Positions 49,473 to 59,431 of a stretch of DNA of 64,000 bases are shown piece by piece. Position 1 is the stretch's first letter. Each line of letters opens with the position of its first letter. The position numbers and the translations under genes are program-made. Under the pieces are notes generated by a model, which worked only from the letters and a program-made list of their open reading frames with translations, was not told where the DNA came from and did not search any database. Source of the DNA: Alcanivorax sp. (GTDB lineage Bacteria > Pseudomonadota > Gammaproteobacteria > Pseudomonadales > Alcanivoracaceae); contig JAKUPL010000024.1 in the NCBI GenBank assembly GCA_022449455.1, positions 1 through 64,000 of the forward strand, written 5' to 3'.

Positions 49473-50690
49473 ATGACTGATTCCTCCCGGGCTCCGGCCC
49501 TGACCCCGGACATTCTGATTTTCGGCGGCGGCATCGCCGGCCTGTGGCTGATCAACCGCCTGCGGGCGCGCGGCTTCCAATGCCTGCTGCTGGAAACCGA
49601 CACCCTGGGCGGCGCCCAGACCCTGGCCAGCCAGGGCATCATCCACGGCGGCCTGAAGTACGCCCTGGGCGGCGGCTTGTCCAGCGAGTCCGAGGCCATT
49701 GCCGGTATGCCGGATCGCTGGCGGGCGGCCATCGCCGGCCGGGACAGCGTCGACCTGAGCGGGCTGCGCGTTCTGGCCGACACCCAGAACCTGTGGTCCA
49801 CCGGCTCGGTGGCCAGCCGCATGACCAGCTTCTTCGCCAGCAAGATGCTGCGCGGCCGTATCGAGAAGCTGAAGCGCGACCAGTTTCCCTCGGCCCTGGC
49901 CGACCCGCGCTTCAAGGGTCAGGTGTACCGCCTGGACGATCTGGTGGTGGACACGGAAAGCCTGCTGCGGGTGCTGGTAACGCCGGTCCGTGACCAGCTG
50001 CTGCGGTTCGACCCGTCCCGGGACCGGCTGCACTGGGGCGACACCGGCCTGGAGGCCGCCGAGATCAACGGCGTGCGTATTCAACCCCGGCTGACCATCC
50101 TGGCCGCCGGCGAGGGCAACGCCGGGTTGCTCGCCGACGCCCAGAAGGCGCGCCTGTTCCCCCGCGAGTCGGCCCAGAGCCGGCCGCTGAAAATGGTGCT
50201 GGTGAAGCACCGCCTGGGCCACCGCCTGTACGCCCACTGCATCGGCGCCAGCAACAAACCGCGCCTGACCGTCACCACCCACGACCTGCCGGACGGCGAT
50301 CTGGTCTGGTATCTGGGCGGCGACCTGGCGGAGCGTGGCGTGGACCGCACCGACGCGGAGCAGATCGCCGCCGCCCGGGCGGAACTGGACACCCTGTTCC
50401 CGTGGCTGGATTTCGGCGACGCCCGCTTCGCGGTGATGGACGTGGCCCGCGCCGAGCCCCGCCAGCAGAGCCTGGCCAAACCGGACAACGCCTATGCCCG
50501 CCGCGACCAGGACCTGATCATCACCTGGCCCACCAAACTGACCCTGGCCCCGGACCTGGGCGACCGGGTGGACGCCCTGGTGGACCAGCACGGCCTGACG
50601 CCCGGCGCGCCCCTGGGGGAACTGCCCGACGCCCTGCCCCGCGCCGCCGCCGGCCAGCCCCACTGGTACCGCTGCTTCGGAGAACACTGA
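49473..50690 (+). CDS. FAD-dependent oxidoreductase (DAO fold)
   Basis: This 405-residue protein has the dinucleotide-binding motif I-F-G-G-G-I-A-G-L-W (about residues 15-24) and the DAO-like layout with T-L-A-S-Q-G-I-I-H-G-G. It resembles glycerol-3-phosphate or amino-acid oxidoreductases, but the substrate is unknown. ATG 49473 (MTDSSRAPA) follows GAGGTGG. The stop codon overlaps the start of the aldo/keto reductase gene (TGATG), so the two are co-translated and perhaps work together. The same pair follows waaA in Pseudomonas. Confidence 0.85.
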   Translation: MTDSSRAPALTPDILIFGGGIAGLWLINRLRARGFQCLLLETDTLGGAQTLASQGIIHGGLKYALGGGLSSESEAIAGMPDRWRAAIAGRDSVDLSGLRVLADTQNLWSTGSVASRMTSFFASKMLRGRIEKLKRDQFPSALADPRFKGQVYRLDDLVVDTESLLRVLVTPVRDQLLRFDPSRDRLHWGDTGLEAAEINGVRIQPRLTILAAGEGNAGLLADAQKARLFPRESAQSRPLKMVLVKHRLGHRLYAHCIGASNKPRLTVTTHDLPDGDLVWYLGGDLAERGVDRTDAEQIAAARAELDTLFPWLDFGDARFAVMDVARAEPRQQSLAKPDNAYARRDQDLIITWPTKLTLAPDLGDRVDALVDQHGLTPGAPLGELPDALPRAAAGQPHWYRCFGEH

Positions 50691-51475
50691 TGGGCTTTCT
50701 GCGCGCGCTCGGCGACACCGGCCTGACGGTCAGTGCCCTGGGCCTGGGCACGGTGAAAATCGGTCGCGACCAGGGCGTCAAATACCCGGACGCCTTCACC
50801 ATTCCCGACGACGACGCCGTGCGCCACCTGCTGGCCCGCGCCCGCGACCTGGGCGTCAACCTGATCGACACCGCCCCGGCCTACGGCCGCAGCGAGGAGC
50901 GGCTGGGCCAGTTGCTCAGCCACCGCGACCACTGGGTGATCGTCACCAAGGTGGGCGAGGAATTCGAACACGGCGAAAGCCGCTTCGACTTTACCCCGGA
51001 ACACACCCGCGCCTCGGTGGAACGCAGCCTGCGCCGCCTGCGCACCGATTACCTGGACGTGGTGCTGGTGCACTCCGACGGCAACGACCTGGCGGTGCTG
51101 CGTCAGGGCACCCTGGAGGTGCTCGACGATCTCAAGCGGGAAGGCAAAATCCGCGCCACCGGCGTCTCCACCAAAACCGTGCAAGGCGGCCTGGAAACCC
51201 TGCGCCGCGCCGACATCGCCATGGTCACCTACAACCTGGCGCAACAGGACGAGAAGCCGGTGATCGACTACGCCGCCGAACAGGGCAAGGGCATTCTGAT
51301 CAAGAAGGCCTTCGCCAGCGGCCACCTGCCCGCCGACCACCCGGATCCGGTGCAGGCCAGCCTCGACCGGGTGCTCGGCACCCCCGGCGTAGGCGCGGTG
51401 ATCGCCGGCACCGTCAACCCCCGTCACCTGGAAGAAAACGTCGCCAAGGCCCGCCGCGCCTGCGATGAACCATAA
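50690..51475 (+). CDS. Aldo/keto reductase
   Basis: This 261-residue protein has the family motifs: L-G-L-G-T-V at the start, I-D-T-A-P-A-Y-G-R-S-E-E-R-L-G with the catalytic Asp and Tyr, and I-V-T-K-V-G with the catalytic Lys. It reduces a carbonyl with NAD(P)H; the substrate is not known. It is shorter than most AKR proteins (about 300) but appears complete at both ends. It shares one base with the end of the oxidoreductase gene. Confidence 0.88.
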   Translation: MGFLRALGDTGLTVSALGLGTVKIGRDQGVKYPDAFTIPDDDAVRHLLARARDLGVNLIDTAPAYGRSEERLGQLLSHRDHWVIVTKVGEEFEHGESRFDFTPEHTRASVERSLRRLRTDYLDVVLVHSDGNDLAVLRQGTLEVLDDLKREGKIRATGVSTKTVQGGLETLRRADIAMVTYNLAQQDEKPVIDYAAEQGKGILIKKAFASGHLPADHPDPVQASLDRVLGTPGVGAVIAGTVNPRHLEENVAKARRACDEP

Positions 51476-51497
51476 AAAAGCCCCTCCGAAGAGGGGC
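51473..51497 (-). terminator. Intrinsic terminator after the DUF6351 gene
   Basis: A stem GCCCCTC (51480-51486) with GAGGGGC (51491-51497) closes a CGAA loop. On the minus strand it is followed by six T residues, so it should end the DUF6351 transcript, whose stop codon lies 84 bases upstream. On the plus strand no T run follows, so it would act only weakly for the aldo/keto reductase. Confidence 0.75.
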
Positions 51498-51580
51498 CGA
51501 GTCTCGCCAAACATCACCGTTATCCGATGTCCCGAGCCTGACGAGCAAACCACACGATCATGCTCTCCCGATAAACCGTG

Positions 51581-53920
51581 TCAGAGTCCCTCCGGCCGGC
51601 CCTGGTCGGGCAGGGTGTAATCGCACACGCCATCGGGGAACACGGCGTTGAGCCGGTTCACCTGGTCCGAGGTGGGCGTCCAGTTGCCGTAGGTGCCGTC
51701 TTCCAGGGCCACGGACACCGGCTTGAGACCGCACTTGAAGACGTCGCCGTGGGTGGGCGCGCCGGCCACGATCCGTGAGGTGGAATAGATCGGGAAGTGG
51801 GCGGTGCAGGCGCCTTCCGCGTCATCGTTCAGGGCGCCGTTCCAAACGTCATCGCCCCGGGCGATCACGGTGCCGTCGGTTTCGAAGCAGGCGTCCACCG
51901 CCAGCTCCGGCTTGTTGGCGGCCACGCCGGCGGACGGGTTGGCGCGCAGGTTGGCCATCCAGTCATCGATCACTTCCAGAGCCAGGGGCACGGCGCTGTA
52001 GTCTTCCTCGGGCCGGGCGTCGGCGAACCAGATCACCTGGTTGTCGGCGTTGCCGGCGAATTCCTCCATGCGCTGGCGCACCACGAAGGACTGGTGCACG
52101 TTGTGCATGTCCAGCTCGTGCTCCAGGTAGGGCCGGTAATCAATGATCGGAATGTCCGCCTTGCCACGGAACACCATGCCGGAATCGTAGGCGCCGTTCA
52201 TGGCCTCCAGGTCGCCCTCGGTGCGCGGCGCCGGCTGGGTGCCGTCCGGGCTCAGGGTCATGTTGCGGCTGCTCCAGGGATCGAAGATGGACGGGTCGTT
52301 CAACGCATCCTGCGGACTGGCTCCCAGGAACGGAAAGGCTGCTTCCTGAACCATGTCCTTCTGCTCCTTCCAGCCGCCCACCTGTTCGTTGAGCGCCAGA
52401 AATTCTTCTTCGGTGATATTGCCGTCAAGCAGTGCCTGCAGGCCGTACTGCACACCCACGTTATCGAACAGGGTGTTCGGATAGCCGTCGCCGTCCACCC
52501 CGTAGATGTTGCGCAGGTCGTCGTAGTGGCTCCAGTTCACCGTGGCCATCAGACCGGGCGGTTGCATCTGATCCTGATTGTCCGCCTGGCCGAAGTAAGG
52601 GTTCATGGTCAGGGGCGTGAGGCCGCGCCAGGATTCCACGCACTCGGTGGAACCCGGCGCGCCGCCGTAGCCGAGTTGCTGCTTTAACGGATAGAGCTGG
52701 TCTTCCACATCATCTTCGGCGTTGAGGCCCACCAGCCAGGTGCGGTTCTTGGTGACGGCCCACTTGGGGTTGTCCTTGTCGGTGTCGTCCATGTAGTACT
52801 CGAGCAGTTCGCAGTCACCGATATGGATGGTCTGGGTGACCATGTCCGGATAGCTCTGCACCGGAATCCCCGCATCGATCAGGCCGGGATGGTTCTGGGC
52901 GTAGACGTACTGCTGGATGGCGCCGCCGGAGGCGCCCAGGCCCACGGTGTAGAGCGGCTCGCCGTACTCTTCCACGAACCGTTCCTTGACCATCAGCGCG
53001 GTCTCGCCGCCCACCTGCATGTTGTAGTGCTCGCTCATGCGGGTGCCGGTGGAATAGATGATGGCGTAGCCCTGGCCGAGCACGTCCGGCTGCAGGGCGC
53101 GGCGTTTGTAGTCCATGCTGCCCTGGGTGTGACCGATGCCGACGCCGCCCTGGAAGCGGTACATCAGGCGGCCGTTCCACAGGCCGGTGTCCAGGGAACC
53201 GGCTTCCTCGCCGGCGTCGGCGAGCATGGCGATGGAATAGATAAAGCGGTTGATGGTGCCCCGCTCCCAGCGCACCACGAAGTCCACCACGCGGCCGTCC
53301 GACAGAGTGGTGGTGGCCATGTCCGCCGGGCGCGAGCCGCCCGCCGGCAGCGGCTGATACTCGCCGCCGGTGGTGCGGTACCAGTATTCGGTGTAGGGCT
53401 CGATGCCGCAGTCGCGGCTCAGGCCGATCTGCTGATCGTTGTCGTCATAAACCGGGAAACCCTCGTCGCCGTCGGTGTCCACCAGCGGCTGCTTGCCCAG
53501 CTCCGAGACCGTGGTGCAGACGAACGGATACTGGTGCGGGCCGGAGAACATGGGGCCCGCCACCGGATAATTGGTCAGCGTCAGCCGCTGCAGGGTGCCG
53601 TGGTCCGGGTGCCAGACGGTGAGCGTGTTCTCGCCTTCCCGCAGACCGTGAATCATTCCTTCCACACCCTGGTCGCCGGCCTGGAAGTCCGTGGTGTCCA
53701 GGTCCTCGCCGTTGAGCCGCAGGCGCGCCCGCGCCAGCACGTCGGCATTGCCGCGCACCGCCACCCGGGCATCGCCGCCACTGACCCACTGGGGTTCGCT
53801 GGACACCACCCGTAGCCCCACGGAGGGGGCCGGATCGGAGGAATCGGAATCGCCACCGCAGGCGGTGACCAGACAGGCGGCCGCCAACGCGAGCGCGCTG
53901 CCCGTTACGCGTACTGACAT
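51581..53920 (-). CDS. DUF6351-type lipoprotein, predicted alpha/beta hydrolase
   Basis: This 779-residue protein has a lipoprotein signal ending V-T-A-C-G-G-D-S-D. It is followed by an Ig-like N-terminal part (about residues 35-140) and a large domain with the nucleophile elbow G-L-G-A-S-G-G, in which Ser331 is the probable nucleophile. The pattern fits DUF6351, secreted or lipid-anchored hydrolase-like proteins of unknown substrate. ATG 53920 has GGAGAG upstream; a longer frame to 53971 lacks support. The end of its signal peptide, C-G-G-D-S-D, is the same as in the acylase at 29304. A MocR regulator lies upstream on the same strand. Confidence 0.8.
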   Translation of the reverse strand: MSVRVTGSALALAAACLVTACGGDSDSSDPAPSVGLRVVSSEPQWVSGGDARVAVRGNADVLARARLRLNGEDLDTTDFQAGDQGVEGMIHGLREGENTLTVWHPDHGTLQRLTLTNYPVAGPMFSGPHQYPFVCTTVSELGKQPLVDTDGDEGFPVYDDNDQQIGLSRDCGIEPYTEYWYRTTGGEYQPLPAGGSRPADMATTTLSDGRVVDFVVRWERGTINRFIYSIAMLADAGEEAGSLDTGLWNGRLMYRFQGGVGIGHTQGSMDYKRRALQPDVLGQGYAIIYSTGTRMSEHYNMQVGGETALMVKERFVEEYGEPLYTVGLGASGGAIQQYVYAQNHPGLIDAGIPVQSYPDMVTQTIHIGDCELLEYYMDDTDKDNPKWAVTKNRTWLVGLNAEDDVEDQLYPLKQQLGYGGAPGSTECVESWRGLTPLTMNPYFGQADNQDQMQPPGLMATVNWSHYDDLRNIYGVDGDGYPNTLFDNVGVQYGLQALLDGNITEEEFLALNEQVGGWKEQKDMVQEAAFPFLGASPQDALNDPSIFDPWSSRNMTLSPDGTQPAPRTEGDLEAMNGAYDSGMVFRGKADIPIIDYRPYLEHELDMHNVHQSFVVRQRMEEFAGNADNQVIWFADARPEEDYSAVPLALEVIDDWMANLRANPSAGVAANKPELAVDACFETDGTVIARGDDVWNGALNDDAEGACTAHFPIYSTSRIVAGAPTHGDVFKCGLKPVSVALEDGTYGNWTPTSDQVNRLNAVFPDGVCDYTLPDQGRPEGL

Positions 53921-53936
53921 GATGCTCTCCTCGATA

Positions 53937-53944
53937 TTGTTGTT
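53937..53944 (-). promoter_or_regulatory. A-rich AAnAAnAA motif in DUF6351 leader
   Basis: On the minus strand AACAACAA lies 16 bases before the ATG and just upstream of GGAGAG. As for the acylase leader, this is a candidate Hfq/Crc site by comparison with Pseudomonas; no partner evidence is in the window except hfq. Confidence 0.3.
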
Positions 53945-54081
53945 ATCGCCGGGCGTGGCCCGGTCGCCCATTCAAGGTAGAAGCGACGGCGGCGGTAAAA
54001 CAGATACAGTTTTCGGGAAGTGGCTGGAACAGTGGCGGGAGTGTCTTAGGGCCTGTTCACCCTACGGCGGGACAAAGAAGC

Positions 54082-55539
54082 CTAAGCCTCCCGCCGGGGC
54101 CCTGCCGCCGCCAGTTCGGCGGCGGTTTCCCCGAGCCAGCGCAGCGCCCGACGCACTGGCGGGGTGAGCGGGCTGCCGGCGTTCAGGCGAAGATAATCGG
54201 CGTGCTTGCCGTCCAGGGAGAACACCCCGCCGGGGAACACGTGGACGCCGCGGGCGGCGGCGCGCTGGAACAGCGCCACGGTATCCACGCCGCCGGGCAG
54301 GCGCACCCACAGCACGCAGCCGCCGGTGGGCCGGGTCAGCCGGGTGCCGGGCGGGAAACAACGCCGCACTTCCTTGGCCATGGCGTTCACCTGGTCGTGC
54401 AGCCGCTCGCGCAGTTCACGCAAATGCTGGGCGTAGAAACCGCTTTCCAGCAGCCGGCCCATGGCGATCTGCGAGATCGAGGTGGAAGTGATGGTGCTCA
54501 GTTGCTTGAGCTCCCGGAAGCGCTTCTGGAACCGGCCCGCCGCCGCCCAGCCGATGCGCAGGCCCGGCATCAGGCTTTTCGAGAACGAGCTGCAGTAGAG
54601 CACCAGCCCGGCCCGGTCGAAGGCCTTGGCCGGCGCCGCCGCCTCCTCGCCGTAGACGGTGTCGCCCCAAACGTCGTTCTCGATCAGCGGCACCTGGTAG
54701 CGCTCCGACAGGGCCACCAGCGCCGCCTTGCGTTCCAGGCTCATGGTGAAGCCCAGCGGGTTCTGGGCGTTGGGCGACACCAGGCAGGCCGCCACGCCGC
54801 CGCGCCGGAACACCTGCTCCAGGGCACTCAGGCTGATGCCGTGGCGGGCGTGGGTGGGCACCTCCACCACCTTGCGCTGGTGGGTTTCCAACAGCAGCAG
54901 GGCGCCGTAATAGGTGGGCGACTCCACCGCCACCGTGTCGCCGGGCCGGCTGACGCTGCGCAGGGCCAGGGACAGGGCCTCCATGGCGCCGCTGGTGACG
55001 ATGATGTCCTCGGCGGTGACCGGCACCGGGTAGGACAGGCTGCGCCGGGCCAGATGGTGGGTGAACAGCGGGCAGCCATTCGGGTGCATGTAGTCCCAGG
55101 CTTCCAGGGCATGGTGGCGGGTGACATCGCGGAGCGTGGCCATGACCCGGTCCACCGGCAACACCTCCGGCCCGGGCAGCGCGATGCCCAGCCGCACCAT
55201 GGCCGGGTCGGCGTGCAATTCCATGTACTGCAGCACCTGCTCGCTGAGCGACACTTCCACCGGCAGCAGCGGGTAACGGGAACCGTCCGGCTCGGGAATG
55301 TCGTGCACGTCGGAGCTGCGCACGTAGACGCCGGACTGCGGGCGGATATCCAGGTAGCCTTCCGCCTCCAGGTGGCGGTAGCTCTGCATCACCGTGTTCA
55401 CGCTGACCTTGAACAGCGCGCTCATGCGCCGCACCGAAGGCAGCTTCTGGCCCACGGCGAAGGTGCCGGCACCGATCTGCTCAAGCAGCCGCCGGCTGAT
55501 GCGTTCGTAGAGAAACCGGTCGTCGATCACCGGCGTCAC
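54082..55539 (-). CDS. MocR/GntR-family transcriptional regulator with aminotransferase domain
   Basis: This 485-residue protein has a GntR winged-helix N-terminus (about residues 8-75, with L-P-S-V-R-R-M-S-A and S-V-N-T-V-M-Q-S-Y) fused to a fold-type I aminotransferase domain. Lys321 in S-F-S-K-S-L-M-P-G-L-R-I-G-W is the expected PLP-binding residue. MocR proteins use PLP or an aldimine as effector. The start is GTG 55539; another GTG lies three codons downstream. It is 161 bases upstream of the DUF6351 gene and divergent from yrfG; which it controls is not shown. Confidence 0.9.
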   Translation of the reverse strand: MTPVIDDRFLYERISRRLLEQIGAGTFAVGQKLPSVRRMSALFKVSVNTVMQSYRHLEAEGYLDIRPQSGVYVRSSDVHDIPEPDGSRYPLLPVEVSLSEQVLQYMELHADPAMVRLGIALPGPEVLPVDRVMATLRDVTRHHALEAWDYMHPNGCPLFTHHLARRSLSYPVPVTAEDIIVTSGAMEALSLALRSVSRPGDTVAVESPTYYGALLLLETHQRKVVEVPTHARHGISLSALEQVFRRGGVAACLVSPNAQNPLGFTMSLERKAALVALSERYQVPLIENDVWGDTVYGEEAAAPAKAFDRAGLVLYCSSFSKSLMPGLRIGWAAAGRFQKRFRELKQLSTITSTSISQIAMGRLLESGFYAQHLRELRERLHDQVNAMAKEVRRCFPPGTRLTRPTGGCVLWVRLPGGVDTVALFQRAAARGVHVFPGGVFSLDGKHADYLRLNAGSPLTPPVRRALRWLGETAAELAAAGPRREA

Positions 55540-55696
55540 CTTTCGTTGTTATAGGAATCGTGGCTTCATTCTGCCTCAGGCACCGGGGTTTGTAACCGCG
55601 CCGTCACCGGCGCCTTTGTATTTCCGGCGGCCGCCCCGATATTGCATACTGTGCGCCCGATTCCCGGCGCACCGGCGCGGCAACGACGGCGAGGCA

Positions 55697-56350
55697 ATGA
55701 TCGACTGGACAGACATCGACACCGTGCTGCTGGACATGGACGGCACCCTGCTGGATCTGGCGTTCGACAACTGGTTCTGGCAGCGCCACGTGCCCGAGCA
55801 ATACGCCCTCAGCCGGGGGCTGGAGTACGCCGAGGCGGAGCGCGTGCTGCAGGACTGGATCGCCAGCCATCTGGGTACCCTCAACTGGTACTGCCTGGAT
55901 TTCTGGACCCGGGAGCTGAACCTGAACATCGCCGCCCTGAAGCGGGCCGCGGCGGACCGCATCGCGGTGCGGCCCGGGGCCGAGACCTTTCTCGGCGCGC
56001 TGCGTGACGGCCCCCGCCAAGTGATCATGGTGACCAACGCGCACCGCCAGGCGCTGGAGCTGAAACTGGAGCGCACCGGTATCGATCGCTATTTCGACGC
56101 CCTGGTGTCCAGCCACGACTACGGCCACCCCAAGGAAGCCCAGGATTTCTGGCACCGGCTGCGCGAGCGGCATCCGTTCGACCCGGCCCGGGCGCTGTTG
56201 GTGGACGATTCGCTGCCGGTGCTGCATTCCGGCCGGCTGTACGGCCTCGGCCATCTGGCCAGCATTCTGCAGCCGGACTCCAGCCTGCCGGCGCGGACCC
56301 ACACCGATCCGTTCCCGGCCATCGATGATTTTCTGCGGGTGCTGCCGTGA
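55697..56350 (+). CDS. yrfG: HAD-family nucleotidase YrfG
   Basis: This 217-residue HAD hydrolase has motif I D-M-D-G-T-L-L-D, motif II V-T-N-A-H and the acidic motif IV V-D-D-S. E. coli YrfG dephosphorylates GMP and IMP. ATG 55697 has GAGG upstream. The stop codon overlaps the hslR start by four bases. The order yrfG-hslR-hslO is that of E. coli, where these genes are heat-induced. Confidence 0.92.
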   Translation: MIDWTDIDTVLLDMDGTLLDLAFDNWFWQRHVPEQYALSRGLEYAEAERVLQDWIASHLGTLNWYCLDFWTRELNLNIAALKRAAADRIAVRPGAETFLGALRDGPRQVIMVTNAHRQALELKLERTGIDRYFDALVSSHDYGHPKEAQDFWHRLRERHPFDPARALLVDDSLPVLHSGRLYGLGHLASILQPDSSLPARTHTDPFPAIDDFLRVLP

Positions 56351-56742
56351 GCGACGGCACCCGCATCGATTCCTGGCTGTGGGCGGCGCGCTTCTTCAAA
56401 ACCCGCAGCCTGGCCAAGCAGGCCATCGAAGGCGGCAAGGTGCAGGTGGACGGCGCCAAGGCCAAGCCCAGCAAGACGGTGCAGCCCGGCACCGTGCTCG
56501 ACATCCGCAAGGGCGACCAGCTGTGGACGGTGGTGGTGGAGGGGCTCAGCAACCGGCGCGGCCCGGCCAGCGCCGCCGAACAGCTTTACCGGGAAACCGA
56601 GGACAGCCTGGCGGCGCGCCAGCAGGGCGCCGAGCAGCGCCGGCTGGCGCGCATCGCCGCCCCGGTGCCCGACCACAAACCCAGCAAGAAGGAGCGCCGC
56701 GACCTGGCGCGCTTTCGACGTGACCACGAAGGTGATCTGTGA
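56347..56742 (+). CDS. hslR: Ribosome-associated heat shock protein Hsp15
   Basis: This 131-residue protein has an S4 RNA-binding domain ([15 protein letters not shown], then G-G-K-V-Q-V-D-G) and a basic C-terminal tail ([11 protein letters not shown]). Hsp15 binds free 50S subunits carrying a nascent chain and helps their recycling after heat shock. The start is GTG 56347, overlapping the yrfG stop codon; its own stop codon overlaps hslO in the same way. Confidence 0.95.
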   Translation: MSDGTRIDSWLWAARFFKTRSLAKQAIEGGKVQVDGAKAKPSKTVQPGTVLDIRKGDQLWTVVVEGLSNRRGPASAAEQLYRETEDSLAARQQGAEQRRLARIAAPVPDHKPSKKERRDLARFRRDHEGDL

Positions 56743-57611
56743 GCGACACACACGCGGCCGACCAAAAACAACGTTTCCTGTTCCCCGACACCGATGTGCG
56801 CGGCGAGTTGGTGCGCCTGGATCGCAGCCTGACGGCGATTCTCGGCGCCCACGACTACCCCATGGCGGTGCAGGGCCTGGTGGGCGAGGCGGTGGCCGCC
56901 GTGGCGCTGCTGGCCGGCACCCTCAAGTTCCGCGGCCGGCTGAGCCTGCAGGCCCAGGGGCGCGGGCCGGTCTCCCTGCTGCTGGCCGAATGCACCCATG
57001 ACGGCCAGTTGCGTGCCCTGGCCCGCCACGACGAACGGGCCGGCGATCGGGTCGCCATGGGCGACCTGCTCGGCGACGGCACCATGGTGATCACCATCAG
57101 CCCGGAGGGCGGACGCCAGTACCAGGGCATCGTGCCCCTGGAAGGCGACACCCTGGCCCGCTGCCTGGAGGCCTATTTCCGTCAGTCCGAACAGCTGCCC
57201 ACGCGCCTGTGGCTGGCGGCCGGCAATGGCCGCGCCGCCGGCATGCTGCTGCAACGTCTGCCGGACCGGGCCGCCGACGCCGCCCACAACGCCGAGCGCT
57301 GGCAGCACCTGGAAACCCTGGCGGACACCCTGCGCATGGAAGAGCTGCTGGATCTGGACACGGAAACCGTGCTGCGCCGGCTGTTCCACGAGACCCCGCC
57401 GCGGCTGCCGGAACCCCAGGCCATGCGGTTTGGCTGCACCTGCTCCCGGGAGCGCACCCGCAACGCCCTGCTGTCGCTGGGCGCCGGCGAGATCCGCCAG
57501 TTGCTCGACGAGGACGGCGAGGCCACCCTGACCTGCGATTTCTGCCTGTCCCGCCAGCATTTCGACGCCGTGGACCTGGCCGAACTGGTCCGCGAGGCGG
57601 AGGCCGGCTGA
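56739..57611 (+). CDS. hslO: Redox-regulated chaperone Hsp33
   Basis: This 290-residue protein has the Hsp33 N-terminal domain and the four redox cysteines near the C-terminus: C233-T-C235 and C266-D-F-C269. They bind zinc when reduced and form disulfides on oxidative stress, which turns on holdase activity. The start is GTG 56739, four bases inside hslR. Length and motif spacing are normal. Confidence 0.97.
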   Translation: MSDTHAADQKQRFLFPDTDVRGELVRLDRSLTAILGAHDYPMAVQGLVGEAVAAVALLAGTLKFRGRLSLQAQGRGPVSLLLAECTHDGQLRALARHDERAGDRVAMGDLLGDGTMVITISPEGGRQYQGIVPLEGDTLARCLEAYFRQSEQLPTRLWLAAGNGRAAGMLLQRLPDRAADAAHNAERWQHLETLADTLRMEELLDLDTETVLRRLFHETPPRLPEPQAMRFGCTCSRERTRNALLSLGAGEIRQLLDEDGEATLTCDFCLSRQHFDAVDLAELVREAEAG

Positions 57612-57638
57612 GGCGATCGGCACGGCGCGGCGCCGCCG

Positions 57639-57667
57639 TCGCCAGAGAGCCGCTTTTCTGTCATAAT
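57639..57667 (+). promoter_or_regulatory. Candidate sigma-70 promoter of pckA
   Basis: TCGCCA (57639-57644) and CATAAT (57662-57667) are separated by 17 bases. They match the consensus at four and five of six positions. They lie about 60 bases before the pckA ATG in the hslO-pckA gap. Confidence 0.4.
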
Positions 57668-57727
57668 CGCGCGCCTGTCAGCGTAGCCAGAGAGTGCTCC
57701 GTCAAGGTGCCAAGCCCAGGAATAATC

Positions 57728-59272
57728 ATGACCGATCCTATGACCTATAACGATCTCAGCCCGGCCCAGCTCGTCGAGCTGGCCGTTCAGCGCAAAGAAG
57801 GCCAACTGTCCGACACCGGAGCCCTGGTGGTGGAAACCGGCCACCGCACCGGCCGTTCCCCCATGGACCGCTTTATCGTCGACGAGCCCAGCACCAGTGA
57901 GCACATTCACTGGGGCCCCGTGAACCGCCCCTTCCCGGCGGACAAATTCGACGCGCTCTGGGATCGTGTGGCCGCCTTCGTGAGCGAGGACGACACCTTC
58001 GTCTCCCATCTGCACGTGGGTGCCGATACCGATCATTACCTGGCGGTGAAAGTCACCGCGCAGACCGCCTGGCACAATCTGTTCGCCAACGTCCTGTTCA
58101 TCCGCCCGGAGAAGTACAACCCGCGCGGCAAGGAAGAGTGGCAGATCCTGCACGCGGTGAACTTCCAGTGTGATCCGGAGCGCGACGGCACCAATTCCGA
58201 CGGCACCGTGATCTTCAACTTCGCCCAGCGCAAGATTCTGATCGCCGGCATGCGTTACGCCGGTGAGATGAAGAAAGCCATGTTCGCGGCGCAGAACTTC
58301 CTGCTGCCGGAGAAGGACGTGCTGCCCATGCACTGCTCCTCCAACGTGGGCGAGAACGGCGATGTGGCCCTGTTCTTCGGCCTGTCCGGCACCGGCAAGA
58401 CCACCCTGTCCGCCGATCCGGAGCGTTACCTGATCGGTGACGACGAGCACGGCTGGGGCAAGGACGTGGTGTTCAACATCGAAGGCGGCTGCTACGCCAA
58501 GTGCATCGACCTGAGCCAGAAAAACGAGCCGATCATCTGGGACGCGATCCGCTTCGGCGCGGTGCTGGAAAACGTGATCCTCAATGAGGAAACCCGGGTT
58601 CCGGACTACACCGACGTGTCGCTGACCGAGAACACCCGCGCCGCCTACCCGCTGGAAAACGTGGAAAAGCGCGTGATCGAGAACCGCGCCGGCGAGCCCA
58701 AGCACGTGATCTTCCTAACCTGCGACCTGACCGGCGTGCTGCCGCCGGTATCGCGGCTCACCCACGAAGGCGCCGCCTACCACTTCCTGAGCGGCTACAC
58801 CGCGCTGGTCGGCTCCACCGAAGTGGGCGCCGGCAAGGGCATCAAGAGCACCTTCTCCACCTGCTTCGGCGCGCCGTTCTTCCCGCGCCGCGCCGGCGAG
58901 TACGCCGAGCTGCTGATCAAGCGGGTCAAGGAATTCGGTTCCAAGGTGTACCTGGTCAACACCGGCTGGACCGGCGGCCCCTACGGTGAGGGCGAGCGTT
59001 TCAGCATCCCCACCACCCGCTCCGTGATCGACGCCATCCTCAGCGGCGAGCTGGATGAGGCCGAGACCGAGCACCTGGACATCATCAACCTGGACGTGCC
59101 CAAGCAGGTACCGGGCGTGGACAGCAAATTGCTGATGCCGAAGAACACCTGGGCCAGCCCGGAGAACTACGAGCAGGGCGCCCGCGATCTCGCCAAGCAG
59201 TTCCAGAACAATTTCGCGGAGAAGTACTCGGACGTTTCCGACGACATCCGCGCCGCCGGCCCGCAGGCCTGA
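57728..59272 (+). CDS. pckA: Phosphoenolpyruvate carboxykinase (ATP)
   Basis: This 514-residue protein has the P-loop [10 protein letters not shown] (about residues 217-226), the R-S-P substrate motif near the start and the Mg/Mn site region [10 protein letters not shown]. It turns oxaloacetate and ATP into phosphoenolpyruvate, the first step of gluconeogenesis; for a bacterium living on acids or hydrocarbons this is a central reaction. ATG 57728 has AGGAA upstream. It ends just before a strong terminator. Confidence 0.98.
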   Translation: MTDPMTYNDLSPAQLVELAVQRKEGQLSDTGALVVETGHRTGRSPMDRFIVDEPSTSEHIHWGPVNRPFPADKFDALWDRVAAFVSEDDTFVSHLHVGADTDHYLAVKVTAQTAWHNLFANVLFIRPEKYNPRGKEEWQILHAVNFQCDPERDGTNSDGTVIFNFAQRKILIAGMRYAGEMKKAMFAAQNFLLPEKDVLPMHCSSNVGENGDVALFFGLSGTGKTTLSADPERYLIGDDEHGWGKDVVFNIEGGCYAKCIDLSQKNEPIIWDAIRFGAVLENVILNEETRVPDYTDVSLTENTRAAYPLENVEKRVIENRAGEPKHVIFLTCDLTGVLPPVSRLTHEGAAYHFLSGYTALVGSTEVGAGKGIKSTFSTCFGAPFFPRRAGEYAELLIKRVKEFGSKVYLVNTGWTGGPYGEGERFSIPTTRSVIDAILSGELDEAETEHLDIINLDVPKQVPGVDSKLLMPKNTWASPENYEQGARDLAKQFQNNFAEKYSDVSDDIRAAGPQA

Positions 59273-59287
59273 TCCCCGGCCCGTGAC

Positions 59288-59324
59288 CACGAAAAAGCCC
59301 GCCACCCCGGCGGGCTTTTTCGTG
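59288..59324. terminator. Bidirectional intrinsic terminator after pckA
   Basis: A perfect 16-base-pair stem (59288-59303 with 59309-59324) has a five-base loop. Its lower part contains an A run on the left and a T run on the right, so it can act on both strands. It lies 15 bases past the pckA stop codon. Confidence 0.92.
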
Positions 59325-59431
59325 GTGCCGGGCGGACCGGTCGGTCAAATCACGCAAAACCGGCCGCCCCGCGATTTCAAGCTTTCCCCCCACGGCGTTA
59401 GACTGGCCGCCGTGACGCAAGGAGTCCGTTG